From positions 9,878,243 to 9,942,242 of the forward strand of contig OU744449.1 of the NCBI GenBank assembly GCA_916610825.1: a stretch of 64,000 nt of DNA, in the 5' to 3' direction. This document shows, in pieces, positions 1-10,710 of this stretch. How positions within the stretch are numbered: the first letter of the stretch is position 1; the number at the start of each line of letters is the position of its first letter. Below the pieces are notes generated by a model that saw nothing but the letters and a program-made list of their open reading frames with translations, was not told the origin of the DNA and ran no database searches. Source of the stretch: Haliclystus octoradiatus. Taxonomy: Eukaryota > Cnidaria > Staurozoa > Stauromedusae > Haliclystidae. Both the position numbers and the translations under genes were made by a program.

Positions 1-835
1 AATCGAAATTGTGCATTGAAATTGCTAGAATAATTCAATTTCGATGGTTTACTTCCAGGTTACTTAGAAATTGGCCACAAACAAAGTTTTCAGGTATGAT
101 CAGGGTTTGATAAAATAGGGGACTCCTTGGACTGAGAGTCCCGGAAGGCTAGTGCAAAGTCAGAAAGAGGGGGAGGGAATAATATCATCCTAGTTTTCAT
201 AATCAGAAAGAAAATGATGTGATTTCTATTCTTTGGAAGATGACTAAAGAGATGCAGCTAGTATAATATTTTCATGACAATAACCCCTACAAATAAAAAC
301 CGTGACATGGTGTAACCACATAAAAAATCTTGGAATCCCTGAAGGAAAAATATTCTATCAGACCCTAGGTATGACGGACAAGATAAAAATGTTCTACATT
401 AACTTTGCTGAGACTTTATAGGAGAATGTTTAGTCCTGACGGAACAAGTAGCAGCATTTTTTGCTAGGTATTGGGGCATTTAACACTAGAAAAGAAGGGT
501 GGACACAGAACCAAACAGGATAATACAGGAAAATTACTAGCAGGTCATTCCAGGGCAGGAAAACAAGGAGATTACTACATACAATCTTACAGTTCACAAC
601 TTGGCAAACTTTCTATTAAGAGAATTGGTTCAATTATTTTTAACAATGCTATTAAACTTTCACCTGATTTACTAAACTCATCCAGATCAACCTTCTTAGA
701 ATGCGTAGCAAACAATAACCTTTTAATCACACCTGTAGTATGGTTTTTTTTTGTTTTTTTTAACTCTTATTAAAGTAAACATTTTATCCACTCTCTTAAT
801 GCAGTGTATTTAAATGACTTTTGGTTATTTTATAT

Positions 836-935
836 ATGATTTTATTTATTTATTTTTACTTATTCATTATCATACAATTATTTTATACATAGACATTAGG
901 AAATAGATTTTATTTATTTATTTATTTATAAATTT
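836..935. repeat. AT-rich ATTT low-complexity tract
   Basis: Two runs of TTTATTTATTTATT separated by about 50 bases. This is simple low-complexity sequence. The flanking bases from 1 to about 980 show no gene, and the 100-residue open frame at 471-773 has no recognisable domain. Confidence 0.6.
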
Positions 936-984
936 CTGTAATGTAGTTCTTATTAAGTATATAATATAGCATTCTACTCGGTAT

Positions 985-1088
985 TCTGTAAAACATACCC
1001 TGTAGGGTAACTGCCTGGTTCAACTTGGACCTGCAGTTGAGTTCGAGGCTTTAAATAACACACGATGATGATGATGATGATGATGATG
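985..1088 (+). repeat. Possible SINE remnant ending in a (GAT)8 microsatellite
   Basis: A GC-richer block at about 985-1055 contains GAGTTCGAGGC, which resembles a polymerase III B box. It runs directly into eight GAT units at 1064-1088. A short tRNA-like body followed by a simple-repeat tail is typical of SINEs. No convincing A box was found, so only the microsatellite is certain. Confidence 0.4.
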
Positions 1089-1090
1089 CT

Positions 1091-2933
1091 TTACTTGATT
1101 TTGTCACTTTGAAAAACCTGACTTGTGCTGCAGGGTAGTAGTTAGTTATGATAACGCCTTTCATCCAACATCTATTTGAATGCAGAATGATCATGAAAAT
1201 ATGACCATTGAAACATACAAAGGATTGTTTTCATCAGTGTTTACGTGGAATCAAGGTGCATACGAGTTCTTCTGCATCAACAAAATCAATACTGGATGAA
1301 CTTTTAATCATTTTTTAAATACCGAACAACTTTTGATGGATTATTAATTTAGTCAAACATCTTTATAAGTGCATACACAGTAATTTCAACTAGAACAAAG
1401 CATTTGATGTAAACAATCTTATTCTGTTCATAAAGAAAAACATGACATACGCGTTTCTGCATCCTTGCATATTGCATTGAGTAAAACTTCTTGTCATTCA
1501 CAACAATTGGTCCACTGGTTGAGCAATGTTAACATCAACAACCCCAATATTGTGTTGATATCTTGTTATTGTAAGTTAAGTTGTGTATTATGTTTATTGT
1601 GTTGTGATATATTGATATAATTATAATTCTGTTGCTAGTTGTCAGTAGAAAAATGAATAGATAAGAAGTCAGTCATCATAGCCATGGGTTCTATGGCATG
1701 CAAGCTCATTCAGATGAGATGTTGCTTTAAATGTTCAATTGATCAATATCGCTGATCTGTTTCAAACCTCTTTGTTAACCTTACCAGCATCCTAACCACA
1801 TCAAGTGACCACAAAGGCACTACAGCTGATTGGATTTTTTTGCAATACGCAGTTGCCGAATTAACAAAGCATGGTGATGAAGAGGATAGAGAAGGACGAT
1901 CTGATGCTGTACAAACAGATTAAGCACCATCACAGCAGCGTCATGTCCAACATCGTCACAGCCAATTGCTTGCCACATAGGAACAGGCTGTAGAGGGCTC
2001 ACAGTAGTCCTCAACTTGAATCAAATTTAGCAAAGCGCCAAGGTATGCCAGCTGAGTAAGCCAAAAAACTCAAGCAGGACATTAAAATTCATCGGCAAGA
2101 GGCACATGACAGGCAAATTTGTTAATAATACTTGCAACCGACGGCAAATTAGTATCAAACAGCATGCCAAAAAACTCCTTGATATCAGTTGCTCTGTCAC
2201 CAATGACATTGAAAAGAGGATAGTCGATTTGGTATTAACAATCAGATTCAATTGGATTCTAACCAATGTTGTCACACGGACTTAAAATAAGGCAGCTGAT
2301 TAATTATCTGCCCAATTTGAAATTTAAGCTCCTATCTGTGTGGGAGTACACCAAGCCTCACCTACGTGAGGAGAACCAGGTTGAATCTGCCTGTAAAAGT
2401 GACGAAGATGGTGGTGATGATTATAAGAGCGATAATGTCGACGGCGATACCAAGATACAACAACAGTGAGACCAATATACTTGGGGGGGGGTATCGACCG
2501 TGCCACTGAAGCCAAAAGCAAAGTCCCACAAGTGTCCACACCCTAAAACCATCAAGGGTAAGAACAACTAACGTTCTAAACGGGTTGAGTCAAATCACAA
2601 AGATGACAAAAAGGCAAAGATTGCTAGAGGCAGAAGTTATAACATAAAGAACAAAACACAACTAAAGAACCAAAAACAATGGAACAAGAAGAGTCATACA
2701 GATTGACAAGATATTGGTGGTCAAAAGAAGATCAATTATTTATCGTTAAATAATTTCTGTTATCAATTGAAAAAAAATTAAAAATATTTCCCACAAATTA
2801 GGGGATATATTAAAACATACACATGTTACATTTGATTTAGTTAATACTTATAACAATTTGGTATTATGCAATTAAATTACAAAATCAATTCATGTGGAAT
2901 ATTTGATCTCTTACATGTACTCAATGGGTATGC
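1091..2933. other. No recognisable gene; broken open frames
   Basis: Short open frames occur here, such as 2266-2469 on the plus strand, which ends in an acidic stretch rich in Asp, Glu and Lys. They are interrupted every few dozen codons and match nothing I recognise. A decayed transposon ORF or processed pseudogene is possible. Confidence 0.3.
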
Positions 2934-3390
2934 TAAGGGGGTGTTTATATGAGCCGGGCTGGCCCGGCAAGGTGAGACGACACCTTTCATTGGGATCAAC
3001 ATCCACTATTGTTATCCATTGTTCTATTGCGGTGCGTTTATATGCTTTCCAGGCTGGCCCACCCAGGTGAAATCTCACCTGACAGGCAGTGGTATCCCAC
3101 CTGGGTGAGAAAGAAATTTTCCATATAAAAAAATTCCACGGGCTGGCCCGGCATGTCGTTTTATCTGCGAAAACGCACTAACTAGATGAATTTGGCGCAA
3201 TTGTATGAACATTATTGCAGAAAACATGTGCGTTTATTCAATTTGTCTCTTGGTAAACTTTACCATGTTAGTATTAAAGAATTCATTGAAGCTTCTATAT
3301 TTAGTTAACTCAAGTTATCAACGTATTATCAAGTTATTATTTATGGTTTATAAGCTTATCAATTTGAAACGAATATATCTTTTTATCAAA

Positions 3391-4271
3391 ATGGAGCAAG
3401 AAGATCAACAAAAACGTAAACAGTTTTGCTGGAAAGATGAAATGATCGAATTTTTCATAAAAGGTTTGATAAATTACAAGTCGAAAAAGTCTTTTAAAGG
3501 GAAGGATTTTGATGCTGACCGACATTTACAATATAAAGAACTAAGGAAGGTATTGTCAGAAAAGTATGCACATGACGAAAGTCTTTTTGGGCCAGTGGAT
3601 ATTCTGCCAGAGTCACCACCTGGTGAAAACCTCAACAGGGAGGAGTTAGAAGCTGATAAAAAAAGAAGAAAGGAGGAAATGAAATTAACAAATCGTGGGC
3701 AACAGAGGGTTCAAGAGAAGGTAAAAGAGATCAGACAGAACTCAAAAGCAGTCATAGCTGAATGGAAGAAGTGGAAGCAGTAGGATCGTATATGACAATT
3801 ATGATAGCCTAATCACTGTATGGGGAGGGACAGCAGCAGCAGAACCTTTGGCTTTTGGTGTGACGAGTGATTCACTAAGCCAGAGTGTTGTTACGCCTAG
3901 GATTATAACGATACTTGAAAATTCAAGCCGTTATAGTCCTATTGATAATGAAAGTTGGCCAGATTCAGACAATGATATAAGCCCCACATATCCATCAACA
4001 CCAATGGCAACAACTCCTGTATCAACAAAAATTACAACAACTCCTGTATCAACATCTAGTGGAGACCAAGTTCCTGTCATTATTAATAGAAAAAGGAAAC
4101 ATTTAAAAAGAAATCTATCTGCAACATAGAGAGACCAACTTTTACTGGACGAAGAAAAAGACAATAAAATTGCAAAGGTGCGGTTGACAGAGGCGTTAAA
4201 AGAATTGAAAAAATTGTTCGAGTTGGCTGTGAACAATATGAGCATGTCGATATATGAAAAACAACATATGT
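3391..4271 (+). pseudogene. Harbinger Myb/SANT-like accessory protein, broken
   Basis: The first 130 codons (3391-3783) begin with a Lys-rich start and a tryptophan-containing FCWKDEMIEFFIKGL segment. This is the helix-rich start of the Myb/SANT/MADF-like protein that Harbinger elements encode beside the transposase. A basic region (KKRRKEEMK) and a second tryptophan-rich helix follow (AVIAEWKKWKQ). The frame then shifts and resumes as a Ser/Thr/Pro-rich linker (3848-4129). After one in-frame TAG it continues as a short coiled-coil-like end (EALKELKKLFELAVNNM, to about 4270). In the family this protein imports the transposase and binds the termini. One frameshift and one stop make the copy non-functional. 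Confidence 0.7.
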
Positions 4272-4934
4272 AAAAGCATTGAAATGTTGACACATGCACT
4301 AATTGCAGCAAATACCTCTGCTCCTGCCCTTGTTCCCGCCCCTGTACCTTCTCCTCAGTTTTAATATCAACAACAAGCACAGCAACCTCGTCTACCCCAG
4401 AGAAGCACAACTCCATTATCATCTAACCCTAATTATATTAACTTGGATACAAACTCTTTCACTAATGGACCACATGGTAGTGGATCATCCAGCTATAGCG
4501 ATGGCCCAAATGAATAACTATTTTCTTTTTAATATTTATGACAGTATATATGATGTACTTTATAGTATTTTTTGGTGCACACAATTTCATTTACTTGTAA
4601 TTTACAAATAATAAGGTTACCTTTGTAAATAACCTCAAACGTTGCAATGGAATTAGGTGTAGGCCTTGGGATTTTTAACTTTTAGCAAATAAGTAGCCAC
4701 ATCAAAGTATTTTAAACATTTAATAAATATCAAACTTCAAAGAACATGAAGAGGTTGTTATTAAAATTTTGGAGAAAAGTTCAACAAACAGCATTTTTAA
4801 ATAAAATTTAGTAAAATTTAAAGAACAGTTGAGGATTTAGAATATGTTCTTAAATATAACACAAGAAGCTAGATAACAGTTCAGTTTTTCATGACTCTTA
4901 GTACATACTTTAAATGCTGTTTCTAACAGATTCA

Positions 4935-5760
4935 CCTCCTACATTGTCCTCCTACAGCAGTCAATTTCATAGCCCATCTAGCTTTTAGCCTTCCAAAGGC
5001 ACATTCAATTGCAGTAAATTATTATAAATAACTTGTGCATTTGTACTACACAATTCAAATTCTTTCAAGCAGAATGGCAAAAGTGGATACGCAGGGTTAC
5101 CTGTCAAATAATTGGGAATTGATTTTTCCCCAGAGAACAGAGATTTATGAACAACAGGCACAGTACCAATGCAGTTATATAGGTGCTTATTGATAGCTGA
5201 ATTAGCAAAGACCATTGCATCATATACACTACCAGGCCAACAGCAATCTACATCCATGAAAATGCCTTGGTAATCACAGACAGCTTGTACACTGATTGAG
5301 AAGAACCCCTTATAGCAAAAATAGTTTTGAGAATCAACTGATGGCTGTGATATTGGAATATGTGTACCATCGATGCATCCAAAAGCTTGAGGCATACCTG
5401 CTGCAATTTTTTCTTGCATTTCAACTTCTGTTTTTGGTAATTTAATGTATTTTGGCTCAAGAACATTTTGAATAGCCGAGCAAACTTCTTCTACGATAAC
5501 AGAAACAGTGCAAACAGCAACACCAAACGTATTAGCTGTCATTGCCATGGACCCATTATCTTTCAAGTAATATAAAGTAGTTGCAAGCTTTTTTTCAGAA
5601 TTGATAGCACGATAATTTGGTGTATCTGTTAGGAGCAATTACATGATTGATCTCAGAAACTATTTCAATAAATTCTGCTTTGGGCAGCCTAAAGTTTTTT
5701 CACCAAGCTTCTTCTGGGGCTTCGCCCGTAACAAGCTTTTCCCACCTGAATTATCCGTTC
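4935..5760 (-). pseudogene. PIF/Harbinger DDE transposase, inactive
   Basis: Minus-strand reading gives an upstream helix (NFRLPKAEFIEIVSE, after a stop), then the region MAMTANTFGVAVCTVS typical of the helix-turn-helix. Two DDE_Tnp_4 motifs follow: CIDGTHIPI with the first catalytic Asp, and DVDCCWPGSVYDA with the second. The third motif, normally GDSxYPLLP, reads GNPAYPLLP, so the catalytic Asp is replaced by Asn at about 5090. The conserved IECAFGRLKARW block with the last acidic residue lies in another frame (about 4950-5005), which shows a frameshift. This transposase cannot be active as written. Confidence 0.85.
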
Positions 5761-6847
5761 AACCTGCATAATAACAAAATCTGAATATATCACTGCTCTA
5801 CTTATAAACCTATCTACATTTGGCAGAAACATTTATGGAGTTTAATCACGTATTAAGCTCTCACCTGGTAAAAACACATAGATCTCTGCCTTCTTTGGCA
5901 ACTATTAAATATGCGCTGTTCCGCTTTGCTTTGTGCATAATCCCTGTTAGATAACTCATTTGTTACTAAAGATGAAACAAAATTTCTTCTATTCAATAGC
6001 CATATTGAAAATATACCCTGGATTTCACTTACCATTGACAGCAAATCTAGCATCTCCGTCGAGGAAGTTGAAGTTACAATCAAACAAAACTGATAAGAGG
6101 TTGGCAAAGCGAGGCCAGCCCGGTGCTCCACGCCGGGCTGAACGTGGGATGAAATTCCCATGTAAACAGACCTCAATAAAAGCCCGTCTCACTGTTGTCC
6201 AGGCCAGCCCGACTCATATAAACACCCACCTAAGAGACATGGTCCTGAAAATGTGATTTGTCTCCATACATCTCACAATGTACCTGTCCTCATTGTGGAT
6301 TGGAAGGCCATTTACTTGGCTGTAGACAAGGAGATAATATGCTATTTCAAGCCCGGCCAAGTGGTGGATGCAGTAATAACCATGCTTGGCTGCGCTGCTA
6401 CTATTTGTTGGACTGCGACTATCCAAAATGTCATGTTACCGAACTTTCTGTCTTGCAACAAATAATTTGTGGGTATGAAAACTATATTAGCCCATTGGTT
6501 GCATATAAAAGTTGTTTTAGAAGACTCTTCAAATTTTAGAAGGCTAAACGAATAGTAATTTTTTATACTTAATTTCATTTCAATAGTATTTAAATTATAT
6601 TTTTAGATTATTTAAATTGATCATTTTATTAATATAACGTTAGAATATAAATTAATAGTTTGCAAATTGTAATATTATCAGTAGAAAATTAATTATAACA
6701 GATAAAAATAAAACTGCTTCATGATACTATGTTGTCATATTTCCGTCAAAAATCAATTTTCATCATTTTATGCTTTGATTTTTCCTCCCTGTTTCATTTT
6801 ATACTTTGTTTCTGATTCTTTGTCAATCTTGGATGATTTTCCACTCT

Positions 6848-6940
6848 GTTCCCCGACCATACTGTTTCTCTTCCTGTGCAGAGCAGACTAGTGGCTGTAG
6901 CAGGAAGTGGCTGCCAGAAATAAGGGCCGGGTGGGATGAG
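6848..6940. repeat. Direct repeat, copy 1 (about 90 bp)
   Basis: This block around GCAGACTAGTGGCTGTA recurs in the same orientation at 7641-7732 with roughly 85% identity by eye. The intervening 700 bases hold a short integrase-like fragment. The pair may be a duplicated segment of a decayed retroelement; I do not recognise the family. Confidence 0.65.
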
Positions 6941-7336
6941 AGTTGAGACAGAATAGCAGAAAGGAACATAATGATTTGGGTTACTTTATTATTGACTCAT
7001 TAGCGATCGAATTTCAACATTTTTCTTTCACGCTTACATGTTACCATGAATATTAAAAATGTTAAACAAAACTACAAGGCGTGTGGCTGAGCAGTTATTG
7101 ACCATCTCAAATCGAGGTACATAATTGTATACTTTTTAATCATAATTAACATAAGATTGATATTTTGTTCTTATTTCAGATTCCCTTGGCAATTCTCGTT
7201 CGACCACTAACAATATAAGAAGATTTTGTGCTTTGGTTGGTGTGACCTTTCCTGGGATTGTGTTTGTAACTGGTATGCGTGAAGCTCTTGGACTGCAGTT
7301 TAGAAGTATGGTTATAAAAGGCAACTGATTCAGAAA

Positions 7337-7522
7337 TTGTTATGTAAACAATGGAATGGAATATCAAACCCAATAGCTGCTTATAAGCCGTGTGGAAATG
7401 ATATTGTAGAACGGAACCATAGGATAATTAAGGAACGAGCTGCTTACACTAGGGGTTGTATACACGATTCTGTATATTGGTACAATCATTTACTTGACAA
7501 GATTGGGAAGTTGTATCATTAG
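7337..7522 (+). pseudogene. Retroelement integrase fragment
   Basis: A 61-residue open frame contains AAYKPCGNDIVERNHRIIK. This resembles the end of a Gypsy-type integrase core, where the catalytic Glu sits in a (G/N)xxERxxRxxK context. No other integrase motif is continuous with it. It lies between the two direct repeats at 6848 and 7641 and is a decayed fragment. Confidence 0.6.
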
Positions 7523-7640
7523 TATGGTTAAACCCAAACAACAAGTGAGTTGCACAGTACCTTGGTTCAATAGAATTTTATTGAAGCAGCTTTTACTATT
7601 TGAATTTGAAGCTATTGGTCAAAATATTTGTTAAAATGTT

Positions 7641-7732
7641 TGTTCCCCAGCATACTGTTCCTCTTCCTGTGCACAGCAGACTAGTGGCTGTAATAGGAAT
7701 TGGCTGCTAGAAGTGAGGGTCGGGTGAGATGA
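7641..7732. repeat. Direct repeat, copy 2
   Basis: Second copy of the repeat at 6848-6940, in the same orientation. It differs at scattered positions (for example GTGCACAGC against GTGCAGAGC). Confidence 0.65.
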
Positions 7733-8078
7733 TATCCGCATTAAAATTTAAAATTACCTGCATGGGGAATGTACATCATACTGACTAATGTATACCTGTT
7801 ATTGGAGATGATGTTAAAAATGAAACGAATGGAGATACTATATTAAAGAAAGTTTCTTGTTCAAAATGATTGGACAAGTATTGTAATGATTGTAATGATA
7901 GTACTTTATTGCTTTAAACATTATGAGTTAGCATTACAAGATAGGAATATATTTTGGGGACGTCGTGTTTGTAGTAATCTTATATAATTAGACATAAATT
8001 ATCTTGTCACTATTAGTCTATTACCAGACCTCTTACACCTAAATCACTAGACACACTAAGATGGATGACTGACAACAC

Positions 8079-9001
8079 GTGTCTCGTGGCTCTGCCTCTA
8101 CTTACCTCGTATTTAATAACATAAGAACATTACAGTTTGTTATTCCTTTATCTTTAAAAGAACAAGTATTAGATGAATTGATGTGGAGGAGGAGTGGAGG
8201 GTGTGTCAGAATGAAAATGCTGGCTCGTCTTCGTTGCTGGGGGCCAAAAATCAACCAGGACACTGAAGAACTGGTGAAAAATTGTGACTTATGTCAGGAA
8301 TCACGTCATCGTCCACTAAGGGAGGCAATGCTACCATGGGTATGGCCAGATCAACCATGGCAATGGATCCACATCGACTAATTCTGCTAGACTCTCATTC
8401 TAAATGCCCAGAAGTAGCTGTGATAACGATACTACAAAAACTGTCAAAATCTTTCTTAAAACATTGGTATTCTAGATACCAAAACCTCAAAGTTATTTTC
8501 TCGGATAACTGTCCGCAGTTTTTGTCAATTGAATTTTCATATTTTATTAAAGTATTAGTGCGAGGTATGTCCCTCCTCCACATCATCCGTCATCAAACAG
8601 CGTGCAAACTGTAAAAAATGGTCCAGTAAGATTATTAAAGGAGCACCAGAGTAAGTATTTGGAAGAGCTCATTGATGAATCCGCTCTGAGCTACCGATCT
8701 ACTCCTCATACAGCTACTCATGTTAGGCCAGCAGAACTCTTTTTATTACACTCGGTCAAAGTTCAATTAAGCTTCTTATCAGAAGTAAAACAGAGTCTGT
8801 CAACTTGAAATGTTGAGTTTTTTCCGAGTTCAAAATATACGGAAGGAGATTCGGTTTGAAAAGATCAGAGGTTATAAACAAAATACCGTCAAATGGTCTG
8901 AGGGTACTATTGAGGAAGTACAGGGTCCAACAAATGCAACTGTTAAAGATAATGATGGTGTATCACACCACCAACACCAAGATCAACTCATTAATCACTG
9001 A
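8079..9001 (+). pseudogene. Gypsy-type integrase region, frameshifted
   Basis: Three frames together give the 3' part of a Gypsy-type pol. First comes an H2C2-like zinc-finger end (ENCDLC-type: NCDLCQESRHRP, about 8270-8310). Next is the core start PWQWIHID with the first catalytic Asp near 8380. A second-Asp region follows (LKVIFSDNCPQFLS, about 8487-8530), and then a C-terminal segment (SALSYRSTPHTATHVRPAEL, from about 8680). The usual NGQAER-like catalytic block is degraded to a Ser/Asn-rich stretch at about 8590. Frame changes occur near 8375, 8600 and 8810. It is probably the tail of the element that ends in the LTR-like sequence at 9246. Confidence 0.75.
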
Positions 9002-9245
9002 CTAGTGATGTCTAAACGTAGTCCAAGCTATTACTGCTGTAAAGATAATACTAAAGATAATAAGCGAAATAAATAGCTCGTTTTTCTGATAGATTTGAAT
9101 AGTTATTTTTCAATTTTTATTCATACTCTATAATTGAATTATGTAGTTAGTTAAGGACATTAATGTTAAGTAATTATGTAGGTAGTTATCTTCTGTTTTA
9201 ATGATATACTTTATTAAGTTTATTTGTAATGTAAAAGGGGAGAAG

Positions 9246-9431
9246 TGTAATGTATGTAAGCTACCTCCTACTATGCCACACCTATATAGTGTTGATGGTT
9301 CTTAAGTTAATGTGAGCCGCGATTGCAGCTCAGTTTAAGAATTGTTATCTTAGAAGTATAGGTAAATGCTGTATTTTACTGTGTTCAATGCTCTTTCCTT
9401 CAACATTCTTTATGTAGCTAAATACATAACA
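9246..9431 (+). repeat. Putative LTR (3' LTR of the decayed Gypsy-type fragment)
   Basis: A purine tract AAAAGGGGAGAAG ends at 9245 and is followed by TGTAATG. The block ends in CATAACA, so the termini are TG...CA. A TATA-like CCTATATAG lies inside at about 9283. The position just downstream of integrase remnants fits a 3' LTR. No second copy was found in the window, so the ends are inferred. Confidence 0.45.
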
Positions 9432-9599
9432 ATTTGAGAGCCTGTGAGCCGAGACTGACCCTTCTGTCTTGCCAATGCGTTGTGTATCATTTTATGTGTG
9501 ATTTATGTGATGCGGATTATGTCAGTTTTACACGACGACACCTCCATCAACCCATTGGTGATCATGGTGGGTAGGCTGCCAACAGAAACTTGAAAACCT

Positions 9600-10503
9600 A
9601 TAACAAAGATGAGGCCAAGGAACTGGCTCAAATTGAGAAGGAGAAACAGAGAAAGGAAGCGTACCAATGAGCTAACTAAGCAAGTAGTTGGCCTAAAAGA
9701 AAACTTAAAGATAGCAAGAAATAGTGATTCTGTCAAAATCCTACAAATGAAAATAACGAACATGCCGAATCGTTTTTCATATTGGTAAGAAAAGTGAATG
9801 AAACGATCCAAGGAAATGGGAACAAAACCGTAGAACAGGATTTAGAACCAACTGCACTTCAAGAACAAGTACAATTAACAGTTGCACAAATAGAAAAATT
9901 GCATGGAAATAAAGAAAAATATAAAAGGCTAAGGGAGAAAATGAAAATTGAGTTAAAAAAATATCAAGATCTGGTAAAAATAAATGTAGTTGAAAAATCA
10001 CCACTTAATCAGCAGAAAATAGGAAAATTGAGGAAAAGATGAAAAATGTAACTGAGATCAATAAGCACTTAGAAACCACGCTAGTGAAACTCAACAAACG
10101 GAGTAAAAATCAAAAGAGTACAATGGCCACTCCAAAAAGCACGGATGAAAACTCAGAAAGCGTGAATCGCGACAGAGTATGTCGAGACTATGCAAAGAAT
10201 AAAAAGTGCAGATTCAACGACAAATGCAGATACAAACACAAAATAATGTGCAACTATTTTCTGAAAAGCAAATGCGATAACCAAGCATGCAAATATACAC
10301 ACAATGAAAGTGTAGTGTGCAGATGGCATAACAATGGAAACTTTCGATTTGGAGACACATGCAAATTCATACATCGACAAACTGAAATTAGTAAACCAGT
10401 GGAGGGTACCAAAGATGAAGCAACTAATAAATCAGCTGGGATGGAAGACATTCGTAAGGAAGCAATTGCACAGAGACGCACACTGGAAAATCGGCAAAAA
10501 TAA
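9600..10503 (+). pseudogene. Non-LTR ORF1 with coiled coil and CCCH zinc fingers
   Basis: The reading shifts frame near 9665, 9780 and 10030. The first part is highly charged and helical (Lys/Glu-rich, 9600-10130), consistent with a coiled-coil ORF1. At 10177-10372 there are two intact CCCH fingers. The first, starting CRDYAKNKKC, has spacing C-x8-C-x5-C-x3-H; the second, starting CNYFLKSKC, has C-x7-C-x4-C-x3-H. A third, starting CRWHNNGNF, has its second Cys replaced by Phe. CCCH fingers in ORF1 bind RNA in some metazoan non-LTR elements. A Gln-rich tail continues to about 10700 and leads into ORF2. Confidence 0.7.
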
Positions 10504-10710
10504 TGGGAAGAAATGCAAAAAAAATTAAATCAAGCACTGCACGAGACAATTATCAAAGCTGTACAGCAGCAAACACAAGAGGAGAAACAAGGATTCAAGA
10601 ATGATGTAAGGCAATAGCAAAGAGGGAACACTGCCAGTACGTGGCAACCTATGCAGCAACCCATGTATCCGATATATATAACAATGCCGCTACAAGAACA
10701 ATGACAAGAT

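Larger units (their letters stand above)
2937..6230. mobile_element. PIF/Harbinger DNA transposon, full length but decayed
   Basis: The 3.3-kb element is bounded by TAA target duplications at 2934-2936 and 6231-6233. The terminal inverted repeats are about 30 bp and share GTGTTTATATGAG followed by a GGCTGGCC-containing core. Extra copies of GGCTGGCC lie below the ends (about 2962, 3051, 3142, and inverted at 6111 and 6202) and could be transposase-binding sites. The element has the two genes expected of this superfamily, a Myb/SANT-like protein on the plus strand and a DDE transposase on the minus strand. Both are broken. The 3-bp TWA duplication and the gene pair are diagnostic of PIF/Harbinger. 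Confidence 0.88.

Noticed and set aside
1820..2469. Host gene at the left edge
   Set aside because: Frames break every few dozen codons, no splice pattern restores them and no domain is visible.
6214..6578. Overlapping open frames next to the Harbinger right end
   Set aside because: Four overlapping frames on both strands, none with a domain.
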